DNA of 64,000 nucleotides from Nothobranchius furzeri (GCF_043380555.1 NC_091752.1:2154875-2218874); one strand, 5' to 3'. Positions 48,501 to 60,124 are shown, counted from the first letter of the stretch. Translations and numbers: made by a program. The notes: generated by a model not told the origin, from the letters alone.

Positions 48501-49250
48501 CAGTGCTGTGCAAAAGTTTTAGGCATGTGTGAAAAGATGCTATAAACAAAAAATGCTTTAAAAAATGGGCGTTAGTCATTTACTTTCATCAATCAACCAA
48601 AAGCAGTGAATGAACTAAAGAAAATTCTAAATTAAATCAATAAATGGTGTGGCCCCCTCTGCCTTCAAAAGAGCATCAGTTCTTTAAGTTACGCTTGAAC
48701 ACAGCTGCTGAAGGAACTGGGCTGGCAGGTTGGTCCAGACATCTTGGAGAACTAACCACAGATCTTCTGTAGATGTAGGCTTCCTCTCATCCTTCCATCT
48801 TTAAAGTGATCCCAGACACACTCCATGATCAGGGCTCTGTCGGGAGCCAGACCATCACTTCCAGGATTTCTGGTCCTTCAGCCTCCATTACCACATTCAA
48901 AACCCACCTGTTCACACTTGCATGCCGACTCTCTTCAGAAAGTTCTCACTAACGCCCACTCGTAGGTTTACATGTGGATTTTACTACTTTCAATGATCTT
49001 GTTTCTATAATTTAAATTCTGTTTTTACTATCTGTAAAGCAACCGTGGGGGACTTGAAAGGAGCCATTAAATGAAATATATTATTATTATTTACCCTGAA
49101 GATGGTTCTTAATGATTTTGGCTGGATGTTTGGGGTCACACATTTTACATTTCGTAAAATAATAAAAAAATAATCAGTCATTATTTATATTTCTGAAAGC
49201 ATTTTTTGTTTACGTTATCCACACCTGCCTTAAACCTTTGCACTGTACTG
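48501..49250. mobile_element. Non-autonomous Tc1-like relic with LINE-tail insertion
   Basis: The ends CAGTGCTGTGCAAAAGTTTT and (inverted) CAGTACAGTGCAAAGGTTTA, each next to TA, pair imperfectly along with an inner ACAAAAAATGCTTT block. The middle keeps Tc1 wording (GGCAGGTTGGTCCAGACATC), but from about 48,880 to 49,095 an unrelated LINE-like 3' tail is present. At 750 bp without a transposase frame, it is non-autonomous. Confidence 0.65.
48880..49095 (+). repeat. L2-like LINE 3' tail fragment
   Basis: ACCACATTCAAAACCCACCTG then TTCACACTTGCATGCC resembles the SFKTHLFTLA end of L2-group ORF2. A tail with GTAAAGCAACCG...GGAGCCATTAAATG and an ATT microsatellite follows. It is inserted in the Tc1 relic. 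Confidence 0.5.
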
Positions 49251-49433
49251 TATTTGACATCAAACTCTTCAGCTACTTCTCCTCTAGATTAAAATGCCAA
49301 AATGACTGATCTGAGGTAAAGTTTGAGATATTTTCATTTGTTTTGCACAACTGGCCAAACTTAGATGGAACACAAAATGTTCAAAGTTTAAACATGATAG
49401 GAGAAATGTGATGTTAGTTACCTATAGTAGAGC

Positions 49434-50830
49434 CCTGCATGGGCCTAAAATCTGAGCCCGTGTCCGGCCCGGCCCGAGGGGGTGGAGCCCCAGCCCGACA
49501 CGGTCCGAAAAGGTTTTCAGGATTCTCTGGCCCGACCCGAGCCCGACTTTTTTTTAACCAACTAAATGAAAACAAAGTGCGTCAATCCTGACCAATGTGT
49601 TAAAAGGCGTGCAGGATCAGATCAATTTGTTTTTCCCTCGTTTACCATCACGGAGATGACGGCGCACTGGCTCTGGTGGTAATCAAGTTAAATTTTATCT
49701 CTTTGCAACAATTTTCACAAGAAAACAGAACAGTTAAAAGCAGGGCTTGTGTTGAACGGATAGTTCCCGTATTTGACCGTTTATTTTGACGGAGAAAGAA
49801 TAGAAAGAATTACCCCGACGCATGCAGACGAACTGACATTTTATTCTACGCACATCGCAGATGTAGCTAAATCACTCAAGAAAAGATTCCCATCTGAACA
49901 TCTGAGCTGGACACTGCTCAGCGCAGCTCGCTGTCAGCGTGTACTACATAAGGTACACAGCGAGCTGAAGATGTGGAGAGGGGCTTGGAGCGCGTTGCAG
50001 AACCAGAGTGCAAGCGGGAAGATTCCTCCCACTGAAGCGAGTGTTTTCCAAACCCTGTCTCTCAGAGAGACTTGTCACTTAGAAAATGTTCCCTGATTAT
50101 GAAAATTTGGCTGAATAGCGCTTGTTCCTGTCTCCAATGTGGCGACGCATCCAGGAGCCGTCTGAGGAGAATCCCAGAATCTCACATCCTCTTCAGCTCA
50201 GAAAGCGCCGATATGATTACGCACAAGCGTGACGCGTCAACCCGGTCTCACAGTAAGACCGGGTTGGGCCTGTTCAGGTTTACGCAGACAATCTTTACAT
50301 AGAATTGACTTACAGATATGAAATTAATGCAGTAAAATATAAAGCATTTTATTTAAATATACAATCATTATTTTACAAGCACAGAGAGCCGCATCAGATT
50401 CAGATCAGCGGGAAGATTCCTCTGAATGAATTCAGTCGGAGGAACCTTCCTGCATGTGCTCTGGTTCTGCGACGCGCTCCAAGTCCCTCTCCACATCTTC
50501 AGCTCGCTGTGTACCTCATGTAGTACACGCTGACAGTGAGCTGCGCTGAGCGGTGTCCAGCTCAGATGTTCAGATGGGAATCTTTTCTTGAGTGATTTAG
50601 CTACATCTGCGATTTGCGTAGAATAAAATGTCAGTTCATCTGCATGCATCAGGGTAATTCTTTCTCCGCCAAAATAAATGGTCAAATACGTGAACTGACC
50701 TATAGGGATTCAGCTTTTTTATGGGGGGGGGGTATTGTGGTATCAATTTATTTTAGTATAAAAAATTAAGAGTTATACCGTATCGGTATATTTGTGGAAA
50801 GCTGATATTGAACATCCCTAATAAAGAAGA
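49434..50830. repeat. Complex hAT-like repeat region with a large inverted repeat
   Basis: The left edge TAGAGCCCTGCATGGGCC with GGCCCGGCCCGAG-rich sequence and the right edge ...GATATTGAACATCCCTA at about 50,820 resemble hAT-type termini but do not match each other. The interior carries the module also found at 46.0-46.8 kb. Two arms (about 49,767-50,040 and 50,395-50,690) are inverted copies of each other around a loop of about 350 bp. Confidence 0.6.
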
Positions 50831-52160
50831 TTGCGGGTGAAAAATCCCAGTAGATCAGCAGTTTCCTAACTAGCCAGACCCACAATCACGCCATGTTTAA
50901 AGTGACGTAACCCTACTTTCTGATGCTCGGTTTGAAGTTCACCTTCTAGATGAATAAATGAACAGAGTTTCTACCGTACACAGAGCTATAGCTGACTAAT
51001 CAGATCAAATATTCGTGCTGCTCCTAATAAAGTGGCCGGTCATTGGCTAGGCTTATCAGCATGGCAATCAATTCAGACCAGTCTTCATTTTTCAAAGACA
51101 TATTGACAAAAAAATGAAAAATAAAAATAGCAGAGCAGTTAAAACTTTGCATTTAGGGTAGAGAGTTGTTGGCATAAAAGTTTGTGGACTCCCTGAAAAC
51201 AGGATTTTCTCTCTTCTTGTTTTTTTAAAAATAGCAGAAGCAGACCCTTAAGATGGATGGATGGATGGATGGAGCAGACCCCTTAAGAAGAGAAGCTGAC
51301 ATGCAGTATTTCTTTTTTTTTTTTTTACATTTTCCACAGATAAGCATGCAAACCACTTTTATGTACCCAAACAGAGAAGTATTCTGGTTAAAGATTAATC
51401 AAAGTGGCACAAACATGACTTTGTGAAGCACGTGTTAAGATTTTTTTAAGTCTCATCAAAATTCTTATAACCGGACTGAAAAGAACATTAAAATGAAAAA
51501 TGTCATGTTTGAAGATGGATCACCGATCTCACTCTGCAACACCTGAAGTCGCAAGATTCAGCAGAATTTCCGCATTGACTGCCCACAAAACAAATTACTG
51601 ATCTTTATCAAAGTAAGAACTAGTCTCAGCACAACAATAAGAAACTGCTGCACCATGCTGAACAGTTTTTCACAACTTAGACAGGATAAAAATCTATGAA
51701 AAATGCTCATAATGTGTCAGAAAAATCACTTGAAACATATGCCTAGCTGTTTTCTAAAAGACATGCACTCAAAGGTAATCTGTGCAGGTTTTAACCTAGC
51801 ATAGAGTGGGAATAGCACTGTGTGGAAACATACTGTAAATAATCTGTTAGCAAAAACGGATGCTGTTAATAAGAATACCTTTATATGTCCCTCAGTGGGG
51901 AAACTGCATTATTGCAACAGCTCAAGGACAGAGGGTAGCCGCAGTAGCACACAAAAGATATCACACGAGAGTATAATTGTAAAATAACACAACCAAGATA
52001 ATTATTGCACATAATAACGATAGTAGTAGTAGTAGTATTGCACATGTCAGTGATAATCTAAAACTCAATCTACAAGGAAGGAAAGGTAATCAGAGTTGGC
52101 GTCGAGGAAACACACACAGGAAATAACAATGTTAACATATTTCAAAGCCCTTTAATCTTC
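50831..52160. other. Intergenic sequence with short GGAT repeat
   Basis: AT-rich sequence. A (GGAT)n run at about 51,253-51,273 is flanked by a duplicated GCAGACCCCTTAAG (one copy with a base fewer). A TAG repeat lies near 52,020. No gene was recognised. Confidence 0.5.
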
Positions 52161-53610
52161 ATCTGGCTTTGAAGAAAGAAATTCCAATTTTATCTGAAAA
52201 AAAAAAAAGATTATCTAAACCTGAGACCATGGTCTTGATTCGGAAAAGGGCAGAATGCCTTCTCCGGGTCAGGGATGATATCCTGCCCCAAGTGGAGGAG
52301 TTTAAGTATCTCGGGGTCTTGTTCACGAGTGAGGGAAAACTGGAGCGTGAGATCGATAGGCAGATTGGTGCTGCATCTGCAGTGATGTGGGCGTTGTACC
52401 GGTCTGTCGTGGTGAAGAGAGAGCTGAGTCAGAAGGCGAAGCTCTCGATTTACCGGTGGATCTACGTTCCTACCCTCACCTATGGTCATGAGCTTTGGGT
52501 AGTGACCGAAAGAACGAGATCCCGGATACAAGCGGCCGAAATGAGTTTTCTCCGAAGAGTGGCCGGGCTCTCCCTTAGAGATAGGGTGAGAAGCGCGGTC
52601 ATTCGAGAGGGGCTCGTAGTAGACCCGCTGCTCCTCCACATCGAGAGCAGTCAGTTGAGGTGGCTCGGACATTTGGTCAGGATGCCTCCTGGACGCCTCC
52701 CTGGTGAGGTTTTCCGGACACGTCCAATCGGGAGGAGGCCTAACGGTAGACCCAGGACACGGTGGAGGGACTATGTCTCTCACCTGGCCAGGGAACGCCT
52801 TGGGATTTCCCCGGAGGAGCTGGCCCAAGTGGCTGGGGAGAGGGAAGTCTGGGCCTCTCAACTTACAGTGGTGTGAAAAACTATTTGCCCCCTTCCTGAT
52901 TTCTTATCCTTTTGCATGTTTGTCACACAAAATGTTTCTGATCATCAAACACATTTAACCGTTAGTCAAAGATAACACAAGTAAACACAAAATGCAGTTT
53001 TGAAATGATGGTTTTAATTATTTAGGGAGAGAACAAAATCCAAAACCACATTGCCCTGTGTGAAACAGTAATTGCCCCCTGAACCTAATAACTGGTTGGG
53101 CCTCCCTAGCAGCAATAACTGCAATCAAGTGTTTGCGATAACTTGCTGCGAGTCTTTTACAGCGCTCTGGAGGAATTTTGGCCCACTCATCTTGGCAGAA
53201 TTGTTGTAATTCAGCTTTATTTGAGGGTTTTCTAGCATGAACCGCCTTTTTAAGGTCGTGCCATAGCATCTCAATAGGATTCAGGTCAGCACTTTGACTA
53301 GGCCACTCCAAAGCCTTCATTTTGTTGTTCTTCAGCCATTCAGAGGTGGATTTGCTGGTGTGTTCTGGGTCATTGTCCTGCTGCAGCACCCAAGATGGCT
53401 TTAGCTTTAGTTGACCAACAGATGGCCGGACGTTCTCCTTCAGGATGTTTTGGTAGACAGTAGAATTCATGGTTCCGTTTATCACAGCAAGCCTTCCAGT
53501 TCCTGAAGCAGCAAAACAACCCCAGACCATCACACTACCACCACCACATTTTACTGTTGGTATGATGTTCTTTGTATGAAATGCTGTGTTACTTCTACGC
53601 CAGATGTAAC

Positions 53611-55025
53611 TAGGGGTGGGTGCAATTAAGCGATGTGGCAATGCCTCTAAAAGCTTAACATGTTGTTTCGGCATCGATTAATGAACGTAGATGCTTAAAA
53701 AAACATAACATCAAAGTTGTGTTGCGAAGCCGGTACTAAAAAAATAAAAACTCGTAACCGGAGCCTTAACGCGCACGCCGCCCGGACTGTTTAGTGAGTG
53801 GCTGGAGACTGTCTCCAAACTACCGAAGAACTCAGAGAAGGCGAGGAGCATTACAAAAGCAATAGCTACTTTTATCGCGATGGATCTACGCCAGTATTCA
53901 GTAGTAAACAACAGGGGGTTTTGGTTAGTGGTGCGCACCATGGAGCCGCGCTTTAAACTTCCTCACCGAAAACACTTCGCAGAAAAAGAAGTCCCCCACC
54001 TCTACGAGGAAACCAAAGCAAGCGTTCTGGAGTCCTTGAAGAAGGCAACCGGGATAGCGCTCACATGCGATGCGTGGACATCGGTTGCCACCAAATCCTT
54101 CGTTACTGTAACGGCGCATTTTGTTCTCGCGTCGGACAAGAACGGGTGGAAGTTGGTGAGTCACGTTCTTCAAACTCGAGAGATAAGTGAGAGTCAAAGT
54201 AGCACAATGTTGACATTTGCCCATCTCACACAACAGGAGGATGTAGGGGGACAAGAGGGAGGGGAGGGAGTATGGGAGGACAGTTAAGTTTAAGATGAGT
54301 CTGAGTGTCACTCTGCTTCATTTTGTTGTGTTCACCTCACTGTACTGAAGCTCCAGGCTGAATATATGTTCAGTTGAATTATGCACTTATGTTCTGAAAA
54401 AAATGCAACATATTACCTTCAAATATAGCAGGTTTTTTTTTTGTTGCCTATATTCCAGACTGAATAAGCTGAATTATTTTATTTTGAGGAATTCACTTTT
54501 ATGTATGGCAGCTTTTTTGTAATGTTATTATATGACAGACTCATTAAGATTCCATTAAATAAATTTGATGGAAGTAAAAATCTTGTTTACTTGAATTAAT
54601 TACCTCATTAAATCCAGGGCTTGCCTGTTTTCAGTGTTTCCCAACAATGGAGGGGACACTAATGTAAGTAAAGCTTTCCCTGATTGAAGTAAAGTTGGTC
54701 AAAGTGCAAATATTTACACGTCATACAGTCATAAAATAAGAATTTGTCTTTGAAAAATAGTTAAATGTTAAAAAAATGTATTTACTTACAGAGAGTAGTT
54801 TTAGAGGAACTGAATTAATTGATAGGTTATATATTTACAAATGTAGATAAAGAAGACAATCTTGTATGAAAAAAGCATTAAAAATGTCAATAATCGAAGA
54901 ATCGTGGCACCAGTAATCGAATCCAACCAAAAATCATTATAATCGAAGAATCGAAGCATCGAAGCTCCCATAATCAAAATAGAAATCAAATCGAATCGTG
55001 AAGTACCCTTTTTGGAATACCCCTA
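53611..55025 (+). mobile_element. hAT element with perfect target duplication, inside Tc1 element D
   Basis: This 1,415-bp element, with ends TAGGGGTGGG and (inverted) TAGGGGTATTCC, is flanked by identical GATGTAAC (53,603-53,610 and 55,026-55,033). It carries a fragment of hAT transposase (53,880-54,287) and a poly-purine/AT-rich remainder with ATCGAAGAATCGAAGCATCG repeats near the right end. Confidence 0.9.
53880..54287 (+). pseudogene. hAT transposase fragment (ZBED-like, N-terminal half)
   Basis: The 135-residue frame MDLRQYSVVNNRGFWLVVRT, MEPRFKLPHRKHFAEKEVPH, LYEETKASVLESLKKATGIA and LTCDAWTSVATKSFVTVTAH matches the region of ZBED-like hAT transposases that precedes and includes the first catalytic aspartate (LTCDAWTS). 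After VLQTREISES the sequence becomes unrelated. The rest of the catalytic domain and the hATC domain are absent, so the element is not autonomous. Confidence 0.8.
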
Positions 55026-55889
55026 GATGTAACGGGACATTTGCCTTCCAAAAAGTTCAACTTTTGTCTCATCAGTCCATTTCCCAAAAGTCTTGGCAAT
55101 CATTGAGATGTTTCTTAGCAAAACTGAGACGAGCCCTAATGTTCTTTTTGCTTTACAGTGGTTTGTGTCTTGGAAATCTGTCAAGCAGGCCATTTTTGCC
55201 CAGTCTCTTTCTGATGATGGAGTCGTGAACTTTGACCTTAATTGAGGCGAGTGAGGCCTGCAGTTCTTTAGAAGTTGTCCTGGGGTCTTTTGTGACCTCT
55301 CGGATGAGTGGTCTCTGCGCTCTTGGGGTAATTTTGGTCGGCCGCCCACTCCTGGGAAGGTGCACCACTGTTCCATGTTGTTGCCATGTGTGGATAATGG
55401 CTCTCACTGTGGTTCGCTGGAGTCCCAAAGCTTTAGAAATGGCTTCATAACCTTTACCAGACTGATAGATCTCAATGACTTTTGTTCTCATTTGTTCTTG
55501 AATTTCTTTGGATCTTGGCATGATGTCTAGCTTTTGAGGTGCTTTTGGTCTACTTCTCTGTGTCAGGCAGCTCATATTTAAGGGATTTCTTGATTGAAAC
55601 AGGTGTGGCAGTAATCAGGCGTGGGGGTGGCTACAGAAATTGAACTCAGGTGTGAAACACCACAGTTGGGTTATTTTTTAACAAGGGGGGGGGGGGCAAT
55701 TACTTTTTCACACAGGGCAAGTTTGGATTTTGTTCTCTCCCTAAATAATAAAAACCATCATTTCAAAAGTGCATTTTGTGTTTACTTGTTATCTTTGACT
55801 AACGGTTAAATGTGTTTATGATCAGAAACATTTTGTGTGACAAACATGCAAAAGAATAAGAAATCAGGAAGGGGGCAAATGGTTTTTCA

Positions 55890-56004
55890 CACCACTGTAG
55901 GCTTCTGCCCCTGCGACCTGACTCCGGATAAGCGGATATGGATGGCGGATATGGCACCACTGTAGGCTTCTGCCCCTGCGACCTGACTCCGGATAAGCGG
56001 ATAT
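55890..56004. repeat. 65-bp tandem duplication across the Tc1/Rex3 junction
   Basis: CACCACTGTAGGCTTCTGCC...GATAAGCGGATATG occurs at 55,890 and again at 55,955. The unit begins with the last eight bases of Tc1 element D, so the duplication happened after that insertion. The second copy runs straight into the microsatellite. Confidence 0.9.
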
Positions 56005-56172
56005 GTATGTATGTATGTATGTATGGATGTATGTATGGATGTATGTATGGATGTATGTATGGATGTATGGATGTATGTATGTATGGATGGATGGATGGAT
56101 GGATGGATGGATGGATGGATGGATGGGATGGATGGGATGGATGGGATGGATGGGATGGATGGGATGGATGGA
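56004..56172. repeat. (ATGT)n/(GATG)n compound microsatellite
   Basis: TATG units give way to GGATGTATGTAT, then GGAT units, then a five-base GGGAT-type variant. It grew from the Rex3 3' tail. Frames reading MYVC or WMDG repeats are artefacts. Confidence 0.96.
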
Positions 56173-56946
56173 AAGATTATGCTACTCTGCTTTGTTCAGT
56201 CGACTTTGTTTATGACTTTAAACAACATTGTTGTGGTTTTGTTTTAATAATCCTAGGATGCAGATGATGGAGGTGCAGAGTGGACACTCACCAAGGTCAG
56301 GAAGGGTCAGGAAAACAGTCAAACCCAAACAGGGACGGGATTGGTGGGCCACAGTCGGGTGGGTCACAACACATCAGGGGGCAGAACAACATCACAGCGC
56401 AGGAGGCGGGAAAGGGAAGAGAAAGAAATGAATGGATTATGAGGGAAAATGGAGAAGATGGAGGGAATAAACATGAAAGCTGACAAGAACAAAGCAAGGT
56501 GAAAGAAATAAGATGCAGCAGGTGAGAGAAGAGGTAAACACAGAGAGCAGCTGGGAGGAAAATCTGAATTGTAATAAGCCGTACTTAATAAAACCTAAAA
56601 CAGCTGATCTTAGTCATTTAGTCTCCCGAAATGAGCTTGTGTGACCTGCACTGTCGTGTTCCTCAAATAAAAGAGGAAAACCAAACCAAAAGCACCACCA
56701 AGTTCCCAGAAACTGGTTTTGTTTTTTTCTTTGAGGCTCAATAATCCAATTTTCTAGGGCACATTGCACCAACCAGCCAGCGTGATTTGATAATGGAGAA
56801 ACCGATAAATACAGCCAAGGAGGGAAATCAACAGCTCACAAAGCTCGGTGAGATGGGGGAAGAGGACAGCTTGGTGATCAGGCTGCAACTTTTTTTTTAC
56901 TGGTGACATTGAAGTCACTTTTATTTTCCTCGTTACGCAGAATCAC
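56173..56946. other. Intergenic sequence, no feature seen
   Basis: Purine-rich region with short unsupported frames only. Confidence 0.5.
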
Positions 56947-56954
56947 CTAACAAG

Positions 56955-57381
56955 TAAGGATGTAAGAAGATGTCGATATGGCAAAATATCGCAAAAAAAT
57001 TCCTGCGATATTATACCAATATTCAAAATCCGTGTATCGAATTTTTGGAAGATTTTTCATGCAAACATTTGTGTATTTTCTTTTCTTTTGGTGCAATTCA
57101 AACACCGACCGCTAGTTGGCTGCAGTGAGCAATGTGTTTTTATTCCACCACTGAAATCTGAATCCCTCTATTATGGTTTAGATACCTCATGTTAAATGTA
57201 TTACATATCAGTTTGAACTGTTTATTGAATTTTCCTACAATAATTTAATTCTATAAAAAAAGCTAACATCGTCTGGCTGACTGTATCGCAATATTTCGTA
57301 ATATATCGTAATATATCGTATAGTCTCCCCTGTATCGTGATACGTATCGTATCGCCAGAATTTCACCAATACATATCCCTA
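56955..57381. mobile_element. 427-bp hAT-like MITE with perfect target duplication
   Basis: The ends TAAGGATGTAAGAAGATG and (inverted) TAGGGATATGTATTGGTG are flanked by identical CTAACAAG (56,947-56,954 and 57,382-57,389). The interior has ATATCGC/ATATCGT motifs. A related copy lies in opposite orientation at 60,310-60,715. Confidence 0.85.
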
Positions 57382-57416
57382 CTAACAAGTCAATCCTTTT
57401 GTGAGGTAAGCTAAGT

Positions 57417-58380
57417 TAGGGATGGGTACCGAATTCGGTACTTTTTAAGGTACCGACCGAATTCCATAGTACCGATCAAGCACAGATTCACGTCATTTCA
57501 AACGGTGCCTCGTTTCGGTACCCGTCCATCATAACGAGAACTTGCCAAGACAGCTGCGCATGCACAAGAGTGTTATGTCGTTGCTCGCTGCGAACCAGTT
57601 GTAAACAGAGCAGCATGGTAGAACGCACGCTAAAGCTTGGGTCCACTTCACTAAATGTGATGGGTAACTGGGCGATGATGAAACCAGCGACAACGATCTA
57701 AGTGAGACATCCTCATCTTAATCTGCTCCGGTAGGTAAATATAATTAGCTTGATATGTTAGCTTCCGTTTCGCTAATGGTGCGTTTGCTTTCTCCTCGGA
57801 ACTCCGAATTCCCGACTAGAAGAACATGAACGCGCTCTAAAGTTTGGCTTCACTTTACTAAATGCGACGGGTGATTGGGTGAAGATGAAACCAGCGACAA
57901 CGATCTAAGTGTGAGGCATCATCGTTTTAATCTGCTCCAGCAGCTAAAAAAACTGTTTAAGATAATGTTAGCTTGATATGTTAGCTTCCATTGCTGCCAT
58001 TGTTATCAGCTAATGGTGCATTCGCTTTCTCCTCGGAAATTCTAACTTCCCAGTAGGAAAAATCAAATGAAAAAAGACGGCAAAAGGAATGAAGACACAC
58101 AGTAAATTTAGTTCACAGTAAAGATGTTTGCTTCAGTTTAATTATCAGCTTATAAAACTACAAGGACGATGTTAAAATTCAAACAGTTGAATGTTATTTA
58201 TCGTGATATTTATCAAATATGGTAATAAATTGAGAAAAATATATATTTAATTATCAAAGAAAATTTAAATATTAAACACTCAAAAGTATCGAAAATTGGT
58301 ACCATTAAGTACCGGTATCGATTCGTAGGTACCGGTAATTAGTACCGGATCGATTCAAATGTCAAAGGTACCCATCCCTA
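57417..58380. mobile_element. hAT-like MITE (TAGGGATGGGTACC type)
   Basis: A 964-bp segment from TAGGGATGGGTACCGAATTC to AGGTACCCATCCCTA. Immediate 8-mers differ, but GTAAGCTA occurs at 57,406-57,413 (three bases away) against GTAAGCTT at 58,381-58,388. The interior contains an imperfect tandem repeat of about 170-190 bp (AAACCAGCGACAACGATCTAAG at about 57,681 and 57,889). No coding frame. Confidence 0.75.
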
Positions 58381-59855
58381 GTAAGCTTAGATCATGCTGT
58401 GTTGATGAATGATAGTTAGTTGTTTTGATCAGGTTATAAAAATGGGGTTATGTTCAAATGGGGTTGAGTTCAGCCTCTCATGTGACTGACTCTCAGCTAC
58501 GGCCACATCAAATTTTAGCTCACTATTCTGTTAATGGTAATGAGCTGTGGCAGCCAACTTCACCGTGGTTTACTTAAGCATTAACCAGTAGTAGACACGT
58601 GAGTAATGACAGTTTTGTAAAAGCCAGCTGAGAGTGGGGTTATGAGATACAAACAAGCTAGTCTACATACATAAGCATCCCCAACTTTTCTCTTTTGGCA
58701 GGTGATAAAAAAAAATAGAACATGAAAATTGTGTATGTTTACAAAATGAAAGCCTGAGTTTGGAGTGCATGCTGGCCCAGTGCCTGTTTTCATTTAGCAT
58801 GGAGATCATGGGAGACGCAGTCATGGGAGTCTGATAGCTGAGTCACCCACGGCCTTACAGAGTTCCCTCTCAGTCTCTGCTTTAGATAATTTGGTAGAGT
58901 ACAACTTGGCAGAGGCAGGAAGTTCTGTTCTTTTTCTTCTTAAGGGAGAACGTGAAGCGTGGGTTATGTAATGTGTTTCCTAAATTTTCCTCCAATTTCA
59001 GACCTCCTACTGATCTAATTTGATGTTTTGGTGATATAAGCATCATGAGGAACCCCTGATGTTTCACATTTCCTCACCAACTACGATCAAAAGCTTTAAA
59101 AACTAACTGAGACACACAAAATATCAGGAAGTCACCTATAAAAATAACACGTGATGTGTTGTAAAAACCACTGAGCAAGAAATGAAAATACACCTCATTT
59201 GTTTCATCGGAAGGAAGTGGCGTGCAGTCCGGCGCTGGTTTAAAACTACAACCCAAATATCCTGCCCTGTGCCACCCCTCCTGTGTTTTTCAGACACTGT
59301 CTGACTTCATAACCTGCTGCAGGATGGAAAAAAGCTGAGGCGGAGCAAAGGCTCAGAGGTTTAACTCAAACAAGAACAAGTAAGATGAATTATTCATCCA
59401 TTCAGCCAATCGTGTGGAACGGACCTGCACACAAGAGCAAGCCCTAGTGGGGCTGAAACCACAAGTGTGGTTAGTCAGCGACCTGAAAAAGAAACAACTG
59501 CATCGACAGATGTGAAAATGTGAAGACTGTAAATGATATAATAATTATAATACATGAGTATCAAAGCTCAGCTGCACAGTAGAGTTTAATTTTTAATTTC
59601 AAGCACAAAATGCTTAGTCATAATGAAGAGTGTGGCAGCAAACCACTGAGTAATCAGGACAATAATTCACCACATCTGAACCTATGGACACTAAAAGTTT
59701 TATTAATTGAAGATTTTACCAAAACATGCAGAAACAAACTACTAAACACTGATTGTGTGTTTAACCCATTCAAGTCTGCAAATCTCTCTTTTTTTAGGGG
59801 TTCTAATTATAGATAGATTGTTTCATCGGGCCAAAAAAACCCTCATTTTATATTT
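58381..59855. other. Intergenic sequence, no feature seen
   Basis: AT-rich sequence without recognised genes or repeat termini. Confidence 0.5.
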
Positions 59856-59857
59856 TG

Positions 59858-59938
59858 CATCAATCATCAATCAAACTTTATTTGTATAGCACATTTATAC
59901 AAAAGAAAATGCAGTTCAAAGTGGTTAACAGATTAGAA
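59858..59938 (-). repeat. LINE 3' tail fragment
   Basis: Read on the minus strand, AAATGTGCTATACAAATAAAGTTTGATTGATGATTGATG is the usual 3' end of teleost L2/Rex-type LINEs. Only the tail is present. Confidence 0.65.
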
Positions 59939-60029
59939 TGACCCCATATAACCCATATTCCCATACCTTCCTCACAAATATAAGAACAATTGTGACAGTT
60001 GCACCCCCGTCCCACAACCCATTTGCCAG

Positions 60030-60060
60030 GCACACACACCGACACACACCGACACACACC

Positions 60061-60102
<42 letters not shown>

Positions 60103-60124
60103 GACACATACACACACACACACA
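60030..60124. repeat. (CA)n microsatellite with CACCGA interruptions
   Basis: A CA tract with ACACCGAC interruptions. Cysteine/valine-rich frames across it are artefacts. Confidence 0.95.

Larger units (their letters stand above)
53018..55575 (-). pseudogene. Tc1 transposase D, broken by hAT insertion and frameshift
   Basis: The N-terminal part is at 55,575-55,153 (MPRSKEIQEQMRTKVIEIYQ, GLQRTTVRAIIHTWQ, RSGRPTKITPR). A shifted frame (55,023-55,170) carries GKWTDETKVELFGRQMS with the first catalytic aspartate. After the hAT the gene continues at 53,602-53,018 with YIWRRSNTAFHTKNIIPTV, KCGGGSVMVWGCF, LQQDNDPEHTSK (second acid) and ADLNPIEMLW (third acid). Catalytic residues survive, but the hAT and at least one frameshift inactivate it. 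Confidence 0.88.
52866..55897 (-). mobile_element. Tc1-like element D, itself split by a hAT
   Basis: The 3,032-bp element lies between TA (52,864-52,865) and TA (55,898-55,899), with ends CAGTGGTGTGAAAAACTATTTGCCCCC and its inverse. The inverted repeats extend more than 150 bp. Without the 1,415-bp hAT and its 8-bp duplication it is 1,609 bp, the normal Tc1 size. It has split Rex3 copy 2. Confidence 0.94.
52215..55950 (+). mobile_element. Rex3-type (RTE) LINE 3' end, copy 2, split by Tc1 element D
   Basis: The reverse transcriptase C terminus is open from about 52,230 to 52,860. It reads LPQVEEFKYLGVLFTSEGK, EREIDRQIGAASAVMWALY, VVVKRELSQKAKLSIYRWIY, LTYGHELWVVTERTRSRIQ, MPPGRLPGEVFRTRP and EELAQVAGEREVWASQL. 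The element resumes at 55,898 with the expected TAGGCTTCTGCCCCTGCGACCTGACTCCGGATAAGCGG tail and a GATG-type microsatellite. The interruption is at the TA of CTTAGGC. It is less damaged than copy 1 at 13.4 kb. Confidence 0.92.

Noticed and set aside
52211..52861. 216-codon minus-strand frame
   Set aside because: Antisense of Rex3 copy 2, whose plus-strand frame is the recognisable protein.
55938..56267. Frames reading MYVC and WMDG repeats
   Set aside because: Translation of the ATGT/GATG microsatellite that grew from the Rex3 tail.
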